Positions 19,798 through 30,249 of a DNA stretch of 64,000 bases are shown here, one piece after another. Position 1 is the stretch's first letter. Every line of letters begins with the position of its first letter. The notes under the pieces were generated by a model. It ran no database searches. It worked only from the letters and a program-made list of their open reading frames with translations, and was not told where the DNA came from. A program made the translations under genes and the position numbers. The DNA comes from Pseudoips prasinana (taxonomy: Eukaryota > Arthropoda > Insecta > Lepidoptera > Nolidae). Where the stretch lies: assembly GCA_951640165.1 (NCBI GenBank), contig OX621255.1, forward strand, positions 7,502,001-7,566,000, read 5' to 3'.

Positions 19798-20010
19798 CAT
19801 CATCAGCCTGATATCGTCCACTGCTGGACATAGATAGATAGATAGATACACTTTATTGCACCAAATCAAAAATATCACATCGTAACATGAATTATCTTAA
19901 AACTATAAGGTACAAACGGCGGTCTTATCGCTAATGTAGCAATCTCTTCCAGACAACCGTGGGTGAACCAAAGCACTGCAGGGAGACAAAGTGGTAATTG
20001 GCAGTGCATC
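19798..20010 (-). repeat. RTE 3' end fragment and LINE 3' UTR
   Basis: 19798-19830 repeats the RTE 3' terminus (CAGCCTGATATCGTCCACTG). It is followed by (TAGA)n and TACACTTTATTGCACC, which in reverse is a LINE 3' end GGTGCAATAAAGTGTA with a tetramer tail. No coding sequence. Confidence 0.5.
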
Positions 20011-20130
20011 AACTGATGTAAATTAACATATATATATTTACTTATGTACAAATAATTCTGGTATATACACATATAATTTCTAATAATTAAGTATACATAT
20101 GTATTATGTATATAGATATATACATATATA

Positions 20131-20470
<340 letters not shown>

Positions 20471-20761
20471 TTAATCTTTCTAGGCCGGAAAATGGCATTG
20501 TACGACTAAACGCCGTTTTCACAGATTACTAAAACACAAATAATAATAATATGTGAGTGCTGTGAAGTCTAATGCTAAGAGGTTATATATACATTACAAT
20601 ATAGGCTTATAGCTAGGTAAAACGTAACTATACAAAGAACAACGAATATAAAATATCAAAAAATAAAGTAATAACAACCTACTTTTATGTCTTCAGCTAA
20701 ATCCCAAAGAAAATTGGAAAAAAAACGATACAGAACAGAAAAAAAAAATACAGATACTTAA
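20471..20761. other. unassigned A-rich sequence
   Basis: No supported feature seen. Confidence 0.3.
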
Positions 20762-20895
20762 TCTATACATATAATAAAATCGTAGGAAAGTCAAAACTGT
20801 ACATTGAATATTTAAAAAAAAGGATATTTGGGGCGTGATCTACTATCGACATCGAAGCCAAAAATATAGTTTTAAGAATTTTTGTCTGTTTGTCT
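20762..20895 (+). mobile_element. Helitron (TCGTAGGAAAG family), 5' part only
   Basis: It starts TCTATACATATAATAAAATC and contains GGGGCGTGATCTACTATCG, matching the copies ending at 27254, 32476 and 61758. Truncated after TTTGTCTGTTTGTC. Confidence 0.75.
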
Positions 20896-20934
20896 AATAT
20901 GATATGTATTACACTTGGTAAATGTTTCTCTCTG

Positions 20935-21040
20935 AGTATGAGTGGATGCGAATAGCGCAAGACCGGCAATTGTGGAGATCTTTGGGGGAGGCCTTTGACC
21001 AGCAGTGGACGTCTTTCGGCTGATATGATGATGATAATGA
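20935..21040 (+). mobile_element. RTE LINE 3' fragment
   Basis: It encodes WMRIAQDRQLWRSLGEAFDQQWTSFG, the RTE C-terminus, ending GGCTGATATGATGATGA. About 100 bp; 5' truncated. Confidence 0.8.
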
Positions 21041-21780
21041 GTGAAGTGTTCTGTCGGCGAAAAGTACAGTTGAATGAAAGTCTTGCCGGTGTAAAGTCTG
21101 TCGGCGTTTGGTCGTTCACTCAATGGAGATATTACGGAGAGATTAATTCACAAATATGGCAAATCAAAAGTCTAGTAAATCTATAACCTGGATGAGGTTT
21201 CAAATACATTTTAACTACGAGTATAAAAAAAATATCCAATTAATATTTAGTTATTCAAGGTTTTCAGGCTAGCTTCTTAATTTAATTTCTATATTTATGT
21301 TTACAACTTATCCATATATTTTGTAAAAATTAAGAAAAATCCAATTTTTTTAATAGTGGAACATTAACTTATGTTAATGTCATCAATTAAATGGAAAAAA
21401 AGGTCAAACAATTACAACTTCTACATGAAACTGAAAAAATAATAATCGATATAAAACGATGACATAATTTGATACTTGATCCTATGACACTTTTGATGTG
21501 TGTAGGTATATAACTTGAAAAGTTTAATAGACTTGTTTAAGAGTTGAACATAAACGAAGGCAGCCGAATATGTAATAAAAGTAATCCACCTTTAAGTTGA
21601 TTCTCATTATTCCGTTTGGCATAATAGGGAACGTCAGCAGATGTCTGTGATTTTGAAGAACCATCCAAGGGATCAGTCTTTCCGTATTTTTTATTACAAT
21701 ATATTACGCAATTCTACGATATTTAGAAGTCGAAGAACTTGACGCTTTTGGTACTTGCGATAGTCGTTGAATAGTTCATT
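21041..21780. other. unassigned AT-rich sequence
   Basis: No supported feature was recognised. Frames are short and no inverted ends are seen. Confidence 0.3.
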
Positions 21781-22010
21781 TTCTGGAGTGCAACAATTAT
21801 TAATGTTTATAACTTTCGCGATTTATACACATTTTTATATACTGTGGACACGGGTCTCAATCGCGATAAAGATATAGGCAAATCATTACCTTGGTTACCC
21901 AACGTTTCGGCATGGATTGCACCAGCCGTGGTCACGGGTCGACTCCTTTGCCTTTGCCTACATCTTTATCGCGATTGAGACCCGTGTCCGCAGTATATAA
22001 AAATGCAACA
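21781..22010. mobile_element. foldback structure, possible Penelope-like end
   Basis: 50-bp arms (21831-21880, 21955-22004) pair at 48 of 50 positions around a 74-nt centre. The centre, read on the minus strand, has CCGTGACCACGGCTGG followed by GCCGAAACGTTGGGTAAC. A GAAAC-type word beside such stems recalls the hammerhead-containing terminal repeats of Penelope-like elements. That link is inference. A related single arm lies at 39362-39440. Confidence 0.5.
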
Positions 22011-22840
22011 ATTATGTTAGGTGGAACTCTTTCCTCTGATCAGTGCTCACAGAAATGCAACATTTTTCAATTTCGTTTTACTCCGTACCTACTGCTTCGG
22101 CGAACGATTTCATCTATGACACCGATTAGGTAGGTAGGACTGAAGCGACGGGTTTTATTACTATCACTTTTGTGAAATGTCTCATGTTGCGTGATATTGT
22201 AATAAGAAAAGCAACTTGATCCCTTGAAAAGGTCCTGAAAATCCCTGACAATCTGGCGCAGATAACATTTATGATAAAGTATAACAAAAAGGTTAGAGCA
22301 TTATTTACATTGGATTTTTGTTATAAAGAAAACTTATGAAAGTAACTGTACCCTACCGATACAAGCGCAAATGTTAGCTATCAGTTTTTCGGGTTTAAAA
22401 CAAAACGTAATTATTTTAATACCAATAAATGTTTATATACTAATAAGACATACGTAATTATCTGAACTAATATTAAAAGAAAAAGTCAAATACCACCTGA
22501 ATTAACCACTACTATAACTAAGTTATAGGGCGTCGAAAAATACCTCCGACTCGTCGAAGGGTAAACTGCCCAGACAGCTGGCAGCATTGCCACGCTGTAT
22601 GGCAATGATCAGCATTGCCATACAGATTCTTTGACCCAAAAAGGACGTGTCTCTGGTCAGGGGAAGTCCCAAACAAACATTTCGCAATGTCTTTGCAAAA
22701 AAAACCTCACGGCCAAATGGCTCAAATACATAGTTTCCAACGAGGTTGGTGTATTTGTGCCGTTTGAGGGTTTCAGCTTATGCCAACGTTTAGGGAAGGG
22801 TTCTCTATCCATTTGCAACATTTTGAGACCTAATATAACT
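22011..22840. other. unassigned sequence with a small hairpin
   Basis: The only structure noted is a perfect 13-bp hairpin, CTGTATGGCAATG / CATTGCCATACAG (22595-22625, 5-nt loop). A 70-codon frame at 22631-22843 has no recognisable motif. Confidence 0.3.
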
Positions 22841-23475
22841 TAGCATAATTTCGTTTGGCATAATTATATTTTCGCATAATATAATTACGCATAACAGCTT
22901 ACGCATATTTTTTTAAGCATAATTTCTCTAACCATAATAATGATTAAGCATATTATTCTAAAGCATAAATTTATTAAGCAAACAAGCAAGCATGCAGCAT
23001 GCAAGCAAGCATGCAAGCAAGCATGCAGCATGCAGCATTCAAGCGAGCATGCAACATGCAGCAGGCAGGGTTTCTGTCACGGATCCGGCGCTGCGGGCCT
23101 CCGGCGGCCCCACGCGCCTACGCGATTTTAAATTACACTCTAGGGGTAGGACAAACAAGACTACGTGGTTTTGCAGCAATTCGGTTCTGTCACTAACTTT
23201 TGTTGCACAGCATATTAAATTTTTACCCAACAATATTATTTAATTGTTACAGAAACTATAGCAAATTGGTTTAATCAGATATATGTATGGGGCACTACAA
23301 GTTCACCACCACCATTTCTGCCAAAAAAGTATGCCAAAACAAATTAGTCTTTAAGAGGATTATGCTAACATAAAATGTATGCTTAAAAAAAATATGCCGA
23401 AGTATTATTATGCCAAAACAAAGTGTTCCAAAATCGTTATGCCGAAGTATATTAGGACAAAAAACATTATGCGAA
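22841..23475. mobile_element. phrase-repeat element A
   Basis: The left flank (22841-22978) has about nine degenerate units of 14-17 bp built on GCATAAT. The right flank (23320-23475) has about eight units built on the complementary ATTATGC. Between them lie a GC-rich core (23060-23125) and a GCAAGCATGC tandem array. The overall plan is shared with 29437-29971. No coding sequence; element class unknown. Confidence 0.5.
22978..23068 (+). repeat. AAGCAAGCATGC / AGCATGC tandem repeat
   Basis: About 90 bp of overlapping 7- and 12-bp units (CAAGCATGCAGCATGCAAG). It lies between the left phrase array and the GC-rich core of element A. Confidence 0.9.
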
Positions 23476-23751
23476 AAGAAGGGATCCCGTAGGGAAGATG
23501 AGAAGTCTATATATAATTGTAATATAACGTAGGAACATAAATATCACGTCCTGATATCTTTTTTCTTACACTAACCGATGATCTGATTTTGCGACGAAGT
23601 ATTTAAGATGCAGGCGTTATTAAAGTTAACAATACCTATTTAAGTTTACGTTGCAAAGTCAATATTGATCCTAAAATTGCATACTTCGTGCAGAGGTTTC
23701 GAGACAACTTTGTAACTGATATTCATAACTAGATCCAAGTTAGCCAAGTTA

Positions 23752-23804
23752 GATCCAATCTATAGAAAGATGGACATATTGTCCATCTTTCTATAGATTG
23801 GATC
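23752..23804. repeat. perfect 25-bp palindrome
   Basis: Arms GATCCAATCTATAGAAAG... (23752-23776) and complement (23780-23804) match at all 25 positions around a 3-nt loop. GATCCAA also occurs once just upstream. Confidence 0.97.
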
Positions 23805-23879
23805 TTTGTGATACAACTAAGATTTCATTCTTAGCACTATAGATACGCTGCAGCAAGTTATACAGAAGACAGCCATTAT

Positions 23880-24160
23880 GCTTACCGTTGTGGACTTAGA
23901 AAATGCCTTTCCTCACCTCCTCACGGCCTCAACACGGCCGCTGGGCCGAGGTGGTGGGGCGTGGAAAATTGTATCGAGGTATTAAAGTGATTGTACGAGA
24001 ACGCTACTGAATGTTAGTTCGATTCTAGGGCCAGAACTGAACAGATACCAGGAGTTGGATAAACCGCAGCAAGGCGTGACACAGGGAAACATCATATCTC
24101 CGAAATTGTTTGCCGCTGCATTGGAAGATTCTTCACCCTGGAAAGGATTTGGTATCTATG
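23880..24160 (+). pseudogene. RTE LINE reverse transcriptase fragment, decayed
   Basis: Reading across frames gives VVDLENAF, KVIVRERY, GPELNRYQELDKPQQGV and TQGNIISPKLFAAALED. This is the reverse transcriptase block around the QGxxISPKLF motif of RTE elements. Frames are broken and both ends are lost. Confidence 0.65.
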
Positions 24161-24182
24161 GGTATGGCGAGTACATTACTCG

Positions 24183-24436
24183 CCTTCAAAAATATTAAAT
24201 CCAATGTAGTAAAAATATTAGACTTAAACTAGATAATTAAACATAATCTCTTGACAATAACTTGATACAGGCTAGCTAAATATCATTGCTATTAGAAAAT
24301 AAATTTTATAAATGTTTTCATACAATGTGTACCTAAATATCTATGTTACTAGAAATAGTAATGTATACCACTATATTAAGTACTACAAACATGTTCTGAA
24401 GTTACTGAGTTCTATTTACGTGAATAAAAACCTTAT
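24183..24436 (+). mobile_element. dispersed family R
   Basis: It contains TAATCTCTTGACAATAACTTG, GCTAGCTAAATATCATTG and ends GTGAATAAAAACC with a T/A tail. The CAAGCG segment near the 3' end is altered. Confidence 0.65.
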
Positions 24437-24489
24437 TTTTTTTTTTACATTCATTCCGCTGACGATATTAAAGTTACCATCAAGATAAT

Positions 24490-24650
24490 ACCATCCTATC
24501 AAAACTAAAAAATTAAAAAAGGTATAAATATATAATGTGTATAAAAGTAATATGTAAGAGCGCCATTATCGCCAACAAACTGGCAACAGTTTGGCGATTT
24601 TGTTACATTGTTTTAATGTGAATAATTTAATAGAATAAATGACTAAAAAA
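24490..24650 (+). repeat. LINE 3' UTR and poly-A tail
   Basis: It contains AAGAGCGCCATTATCGCC, GGCAACAGTTTGGCG and ends AATAAATGACTAAAAAAAAA. The same 3' UTR follows recognisable LINE coding sequence at 54800-55215, so this is a 5'-truncated copy of that LINE. Confidence 0.65.
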
Positions 24651-25116
24651 AAAGGAAATATATTTATACATATACCGAAAGGGACTTACCCTAATAACTT
24701 TCTGGGTAGATTTTCAGATATTTAACATTTAATTTGTGATTTAGTTATTTAGCTAGCTTACCTATATAAAACTTATTTTAATTTTTTTTAAATTAAAAGT
24801 TTAAGTTATACGTCTTTATGAGTAACGAATGTAAGACAATCAGACGACAAACCACAGCAAGTTAAAAGAGGATAAACTATGACAGGGTAAGAACATGACG
24901 TTAAACAACAATATCAAAGTTTAACGAGTTAGAAGCGAACCAACTATTGGAAACTTTAAGGTTATATATAGACTACAATTGCGATAGCCTGTAATGGTGG
25001 CTATAAAACACATATAAACATGTTTTCAAAACAAAACATACGACTTCTTTACCCATTAATAAGTATTGAACAATTTCAGTACACCAAAAATTTTGAGTTG
25101 AAACCAACACGTATAA
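24651..25116. other. unassigned AT-rich sequence
   Basis: No supported feature seen. Confidence 0.3.
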
Positions 25117-25911
25117 GGCTGATTTCAGAGTGACGCGCGCGGCACGCGCCGGAAGCCAGCGCGTCTCAACAGCGCGCGCTTGACGCGCGGACCACTGTGA
25201 AACGAGTTTTAGTATCGCGCGTTTCTTTGCAATGTACAGTTGTGTATAATCTAGTTTAGCTATTTATTTTTTATGGAAAGAGTGCAACAGCGACGTCGTC
25301 GTAGAAGATTGCAAATTTTTCCGTTCGATGCCACAAGGTTACTAAAGTTTAAAGACATACACACATTAAGACATACGTTACTCACATGAGAACTTAGACA
25401 TAAACAAAATTTCAATAATATATGTTCGTTGGCATAGGTACTTACATAGTAAAAAATAAAAATAAAAATGAACATAATACAAAAAGTAAAAACATAATGA
25501 CAATTTATGCTACGTGGGTTTAATCATAACAAACTTAAACAATGTTATACTTATCTAGGTGTAAAACTACTAAAAGGCGCCTTCGTAAAATCGTTGTCCG
25601 ATTTACGAGAAGATACTTAGTTACAGTTTTTTTTAAACATTTTCACCTTTCGTCCAGACGCCCCGTATCGAAGAACATAAAATCTTTACTCATTTTAACG
25701 CACCAGCGCGTGCGACCCGCTTCACTCTGAAACGCTAGCTGCCAGTAGAGGAGCTCGGGCCGCGCGCGCTACACCAGCGCTGGCCGACGGCACGCGTCTC
25801 ACCGGCGGCGCGTTTGAACTGCGTGACTATGAAACGCAACTACTATCTAGTGTAATTGTAAGCGCGCGCGTTTGGACGGCGCCGATCGCCGGCGCGACTA
25901 TGAAATCAGCC
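25117..25911 (+). mobile_element. PIF/Harbinger-like element, 795 bp
   Basis: Inverted ends GGCTGATTTCAGAGTGACGC and ...TATGAAATCAGCC are flanked by TAA on both sides (25114-25116, 25912-25914). Ends are GC/CpG-rich over about 100 bp (left) and 200 bp (right); the middle is AT-rich. An ATG frame at 25274 reads MERVQQRRRRRRLQIFP..., an arginine-rich start somewhat like PIF/Harbinger N-termini, and stops after 38 codons. It is the longer parent type of the MITE at 4815-5061. Confidence 0.65.
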
Positions 25912-25936
25912 TAAGAATCGAATATACACCATAGTA

Positions 25937-26103
25937 GACTTAACGACAGCACGTGTGGCGCAGTGATTCAGACTGTCGCCTCGCCACTTCGTGCCATTGG
26001 ATCTATTCCCGAGCAAGACAACTATTTGTGTGACTCATAAATAGTTGTTGTCTGGATGTAATTTGTGTCCGTAAATTATATGTTTGTAATGTACCTAGCG
26101 CTA
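25937..26103 (+). mobile_element. SINE family B
   Basis: Head CACGTGTGGCGCAGTGATTC, then GACTGTCGCCTCGCCACTTC, GACAACTATTTGTGTGACTC and TAATTTGTGTCCG. Box B (GGATCTATTCCCG) is degraded. Confidence 0.75.
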
Positions 26104-26110
26104 AATAGCT

Positions 26111-26204
26111 CAATCTTATATATATGTTATGTATAATTTAATGTTAATGTTTGTAATGTAACAAACATTAACATTAAATTATATATAACATATATATAAG
26201 ATTG
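26111..26204. repeat. 44-bp near-perfect palindrome
   Basis: Arms 26111-26154 and 26161-26204 match at 43 of 44 positions around the loop AATGTA. The sequence is AT-rich (CAATCTTATATATATG...). Confidence 0.97.
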
Positions 26205-26361
26205 AAAAACTATGCAATTTTATAAATATGTTATAATTTTTGTTTATTCTAACTTACAACCAACCTAGGCAGCTCTAAGGCTGCAGTTGCTATCATAGTT
26301 TAATAGTTAACACCGATGCAAAATGCAATAATTCCAATCAGCAGCTAATTTCAATACAACA

Positions 26362-27254
26362 TCTATATATACATAATTAAATTGTAGAAATGTCAAAACT
26401 GTGCATTGACTATGTATTTTTAGGGTTCCGTAGCCAAATGGCAAAAAACGGAACCCTTATAGATTCGTCATATCTGTCTGTCTGTCCGTCCGTATATCAC
26501 AGCCACTTTTTTCCGAAACTATAAGAGCTGTACTACTGAAACTTGGTAAGTAGATGTATTCTGTGAACCGTATTAAGATTTTTACACTAAAATAGAAAAA
26601 CAACAACTATTTTGGGGGGTCGCCATACATAGAACTGAAACTCAAATTTTTTTTCATTGTACACATACTTGTGGTGTATCTATGGATAGGTCTTCAAAAA
26701 TGATATTGAGGTTCCTAATATCATTTTTTTTTTAAACTGAATAGTTTGCGCGAGAGACACTTCCAAAGTGGTAAAATGGGTCCCCCCCCCCCTCTAACTT
26801 CTACAATAAGAGAATGATAAAACTAAAAAAAATATATGATGTACCACGTAAACTAACAACGAAAATTGGTTTGAACGAGTTCTAGCGAGTAGTTTTTTTT
26901 AATACGTCATAAACCGCAATTTGCATTCATTTAATCAACTGAAATACTTGCTGCTATCGAACCCTTCAAGTGCGAGTCCAACTCGCACTTGGCAGGTTTT
27001 TAAAAAGGATACTTGGGGCGTGATCTACAATCGATATCGAAGCCAAAAATATAGTTTTTAGAATTTTTGTCTGTTTGTCTGTATGTATGTCCGGGCTAAA
27101 CTGAAAAAGTACTACATGGGTTTACTTAAAATTTTGCATGAAAAGGTCGCGTTAACATAAATATTGTCTACATATTATCACGCTATCACGTACGGGTGAA
27201 GAGCTGTGATAATTTATAAAATTTAACGGGGCTAAAATCGCAGGGTACAGCTAG
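26362..27254 (+). mobile_element. Helitron (TCGTAGGAAAG family) split by family W
   Basis: It starts TCTATATATACATAATTAAA after an A and ends GGGTACAGCTAG before a T. Its interior GGGGCGTGATCTACAATCG and TGTCCGGGCTAAAC match 32158-32476. The 580-bp family W copy sits in the T/A run at about position 60 of this Helitron. Confidence 0.8.
26422..27001 (+). mobile_element. dispersed family W, full-length copy
   Basis: It begins AGGGTTCCGTAGCCAAATGG and ends TGGCAGG in a T-run. A 5' hairpin AGGGTTCCGT / ACGGAACCCT (26422-26431, 26448-26457) and a 3' hairpin AAGTGCGAGT / ACTCGCACTT (26968-26977, 26981-26990) lie close to the ends. It is inserted in a T-tract inside a Helitron. Non-coding. Confidence 0.8.
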
Positions 27255-27903
27255 TAGAAATAATAAATACATAAAATATCTAGTGACAACTAACATACTG
27301 CCATCTCTCATCTCAAACTGTACTATGGTAACCTGACAACTGATAAACATAGTTATATATATTTCTAAATACCTACAAAATATAGACAAATTAAACCCAG
27401 ATGTGTCTCTGTTCATCACAAATACATTGTTACTGGGTAGGGATCGAACCGGATCCAACCAATATCCAGAACCAAGAGACTACAAGGATCTACCCCTACG
27501 AAGCGTACTGGATTATGTGCAGACTTCATTCAGAGCTCTCTAGGATAGAATAAAAACCAGTGGGGGATAGTAAAAAAGATCCTGGAAGGTCTAAGTGCTG
27601 TACGCAAGTACACCCCAACAAACATAAGAAAATAAGAAGGGATCGAGCCACGATCATTTAGCATTCAGGGTCACTAACAACTAGACCAATAGGTTAAAAG
27701 CAAATAAAATAACTCGACCGTAACATTTCAGTATATTTTCCATTTCACTTCTGGTAATTATTGAAAGAAAAACTGTTCCAATCCTCCTAAATTGTCGTTC
27801 CCAAGGGTAACATCTTTTCATTGGCACGATTTTCCAATTCAAAGCGGCCGAGAATTGCTGACAATATCTATCTATAAACGATCTTGCTACACAGTATTAC
27901 ACG
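27255..27903. other. unassigned sequence
   Basis: No element boundary or protein motif was recognised. GGTAGGGATCGAACC near 27440 is box-B-like, but no SINE body follows. Confidence 0.3.
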
Positions 27904-27999
27904 ATCATCAGACAGTAAGACAAGTACATTCAGTCTACTAAAAAGATAAATAGATATCTTTTTATTAGCCTGAGTGTACTTGTCTTACTGTCTGATGAT
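27904..27999. repeat. 45-bp near-perfect palindrome
   Basis: Arms 27904-27948 and 27955-27999 pair at about 42 of 45 positions. The outer 25 bp (ATCATCAGACAGTAAGACAA...) is perfect and the loop is 6 nt. Confidence 0.96.
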
Positions 28000-28202
28000 A
28001 ATCTATAGAGATTTATATATAACAATTGAATCGTTGGAACAATACATATTACAATTTATATACGAATACATACATATTAGGTACACTAGATATATGATAT
28101 TATTTATCTTTGATTGCATCGTTAGCTTTATGGGAGAATGCCTACGCATCGGTTTTTATTCAATATTTTTTTCGAGACAACGCCCGACTTTGTAAAATGT
28201 AA

Positions 28203-28368
28203 CCCGACATCGCGGGGTGTCTTACAAACATGTAAATTGACGGCAACAAAGATCAGAAAGACCCAGACTAGACAACTACTAATGGGTTAAATAAATAGTT
28301 GTTCTGTACGGGAATCAAATTCGCGACACGAAATGGCAAGGCGACTTTTTAGCTACTGCAAATAATTT
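28203..28368 (-). mobile_element. SINE family B, degraded
   Basis: The minus strand has CGCCTTGCCATTTCGTGTCG, then ATTTGATTCCCGTACAG (box B region), AACTATTTATTTAACCC and AGACACCCCGCGATG. Confidence 0.65.
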
Positions 28369-29069
28369 ACTAAACAACAAAAAAGGACATTAATAATATA
28401 CTTTGTACTTATTAATTTCTATACTCATTGAACTCTGTTTTCTATGCCACCCAAGTTTGTTTGAATATATTCCAATTGTGAAATAAACAGGCTGTATTTT
28501 ACAGCGGAGCTTTCATCTATTTTATCAGTAAAATGAGGTTGTTGAAGACGATTTTCAATAAGTGTCACGGGTCAGTATATCTGATTTAAGAGCCTTATTG
28601 CCTCCAAGTTGTGTGATCAATGCATCTGAAGTTTAACCCTCTTTCATTGTGTAATTCATTGGCATTAGTAAAGTTTTAAGCAGATTATATAGACTTGCAT
28701 CATTTAATCGATTACAGTTTAAATGCATTTTTAACCTTAAACATATAAGCACATGTTTAAAATTGTCCGGTAAAGCAGTGAAAGCCCTAGCTGCTAGCTG
28801 TAAACGTCATGTTAAAAAAGGAGGCAGACAGTTCTCATACCAGCCGTTGCGCTTGCAGAGAATGAAATATATTATGAAGTAGAATAGAGATTTTATATTA
28901 TACTTAGACCACATAAATAGGAGGTTTTATATTATTTGATATACATTTTACAATATCCTATCTAATCGAATTAAGCGATCTCTTCCAAACAAGTTTAGGA
29001 TGAAAAATACCTGAATATTTTGTATTAGAATTTGTAATAAGAATTTTGTAATAAATTGTGCAAGTATTA
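28369..29069. other. unassigned AT-rich sequence
   Basis: No supported feature seen. Confidence 0.3.
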
Positions 29070-29251
29070 CCCTACTAATATTATACCTCTAGATGTGAGT
29101 TTGTGAGTATGGATGTATGTTACTCTTTCCCGCAAAAAGTACCGAACGGATTTTGATGATTCTTCGTAGTAATATAGCATATATAATCTGAATAACACAT
29201 AGGTTATAATTTATAAAGTTGAAAGCGGGTAAAACCGCGGGGCACAGCTAG
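29070..29251 (+). mobile_element. short Helitron
   Basis: The 5' region CCTACTAATATTATACC, interior GTTTGTGAGTATGGATG and TAACACATAGGTTATAATTT, and 3' end CGCGGGGCACAGCTAG (CTAG 29248-29251) followed by T. Confidence 0.85.
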
Positions 29252-29436
29252 TAATGGCAAATCAATAGGTAAATTAAATATTACAACAAGATGGAATAAA
29301 AAAAATAATTACATCGAGCGTCATCCATCGTTAAGTGGCTGGGAACTGAAGCGAGAGGCCTTGAAACTAAGCAGTTGTCTTCCAAGAGGACGGCGATAAA
29401 ATACTTAAATTGGTTACATATTGTAATGTCAGAAAG

Positions 29437-29971
29437 CATAATGCCTTTACTTAAAATGCATGAGCCCAAAATACCCGAAATTGAAATACCTTATTATTCA
29501 TAATACCTTAATCAAGTACATCTTAGCGTACAATTCCGAAATTTTTATACTAATAATTATTAAACCAGATTACAAAATTCCGCATGTGTAAGTTATCAAA
29601 TTTTTTATTATGCTTAAATTACAATACCAAAAATAGAATACAATAAATACAGGTACATAACATACTCCAAAACACATAAAATACCGGTGTTCAAATGCCC
29701 GAAAGGAAATAATTTGGGTTAGGTCAGGTTAGAACTGTGACTATCTAGCGCGCGAAGGCGAGCGAGCGAAGCGAGCGTGCTGCGGCAGCGGCCACCAAGC
29801 GCTCATACACACTCATAATTTTTATTTTGCCCTGGTATTTTTGGTTTTAGTCTTTTATGGTTCAATATTTTAGGTTTGAATTATACGTATTATACCTGGA
29901 CATACTTTTTCTTTTGAATATAAGGTATTTTGATTTCGGGTATTTTGGACTCATGCATTTTAAGTATTATG
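29437..29971. mobile_element. phrase-repeat element B
   Basis: Imperfect inverted ends (29437-29493, 29921-29971) share ACTTAAAATGCATGAG and AAAATACCCGAAAT. The left interior consists of degenerate ATACC/AATAC units and the right interior of complementary GGTAT units. The core (29746-29800) is GC-rich with GCGAGCGAGCGAAGCGAGCG, preceded by telomere-like GGGTTAGGTCAGGTTAG. No coding sequence. Confidence 0.5.
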
Positions 29972-30249
29972 TTTATGTTGCATTATGTTTTCTGACATTA
30001 CAATTTGTAACCCTTGAATTTCTAGAGGGTATTGAAAGGGCGAGTAGCCACAGAAAGGGCACACATAATGCCCCTGTTATAAAACTAAGTGCGGAAGCCA
30101 ACCACCCAACTAATTAACTTAGAGGCATCGTTGAAAACCTTGTATTGCGGCTTCATTAGCAATTCCGTGAACGTGTAACTCTATTCCGTGTTAATCATAG
30201 ACTAATAATTCTAATCTACATATTCGGACAAACTTAGATTTTATTGGGG
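29972..30249. other. unassigned sequence
   Basis: No supported feature seen. Confidence 0.3.

Noticed and set aside
22978..23068. CRISPR-like regular repeat
   Set aside because: Units overlap, vary in length and have no unique spacers; the sequence is eukaryotic.
25260..25475. 71-codon minus-strand frame in the Harbinger-like element as transposase
   Set aside because: No DDE or Myb-like motif; composition follows AT-rich sequence.
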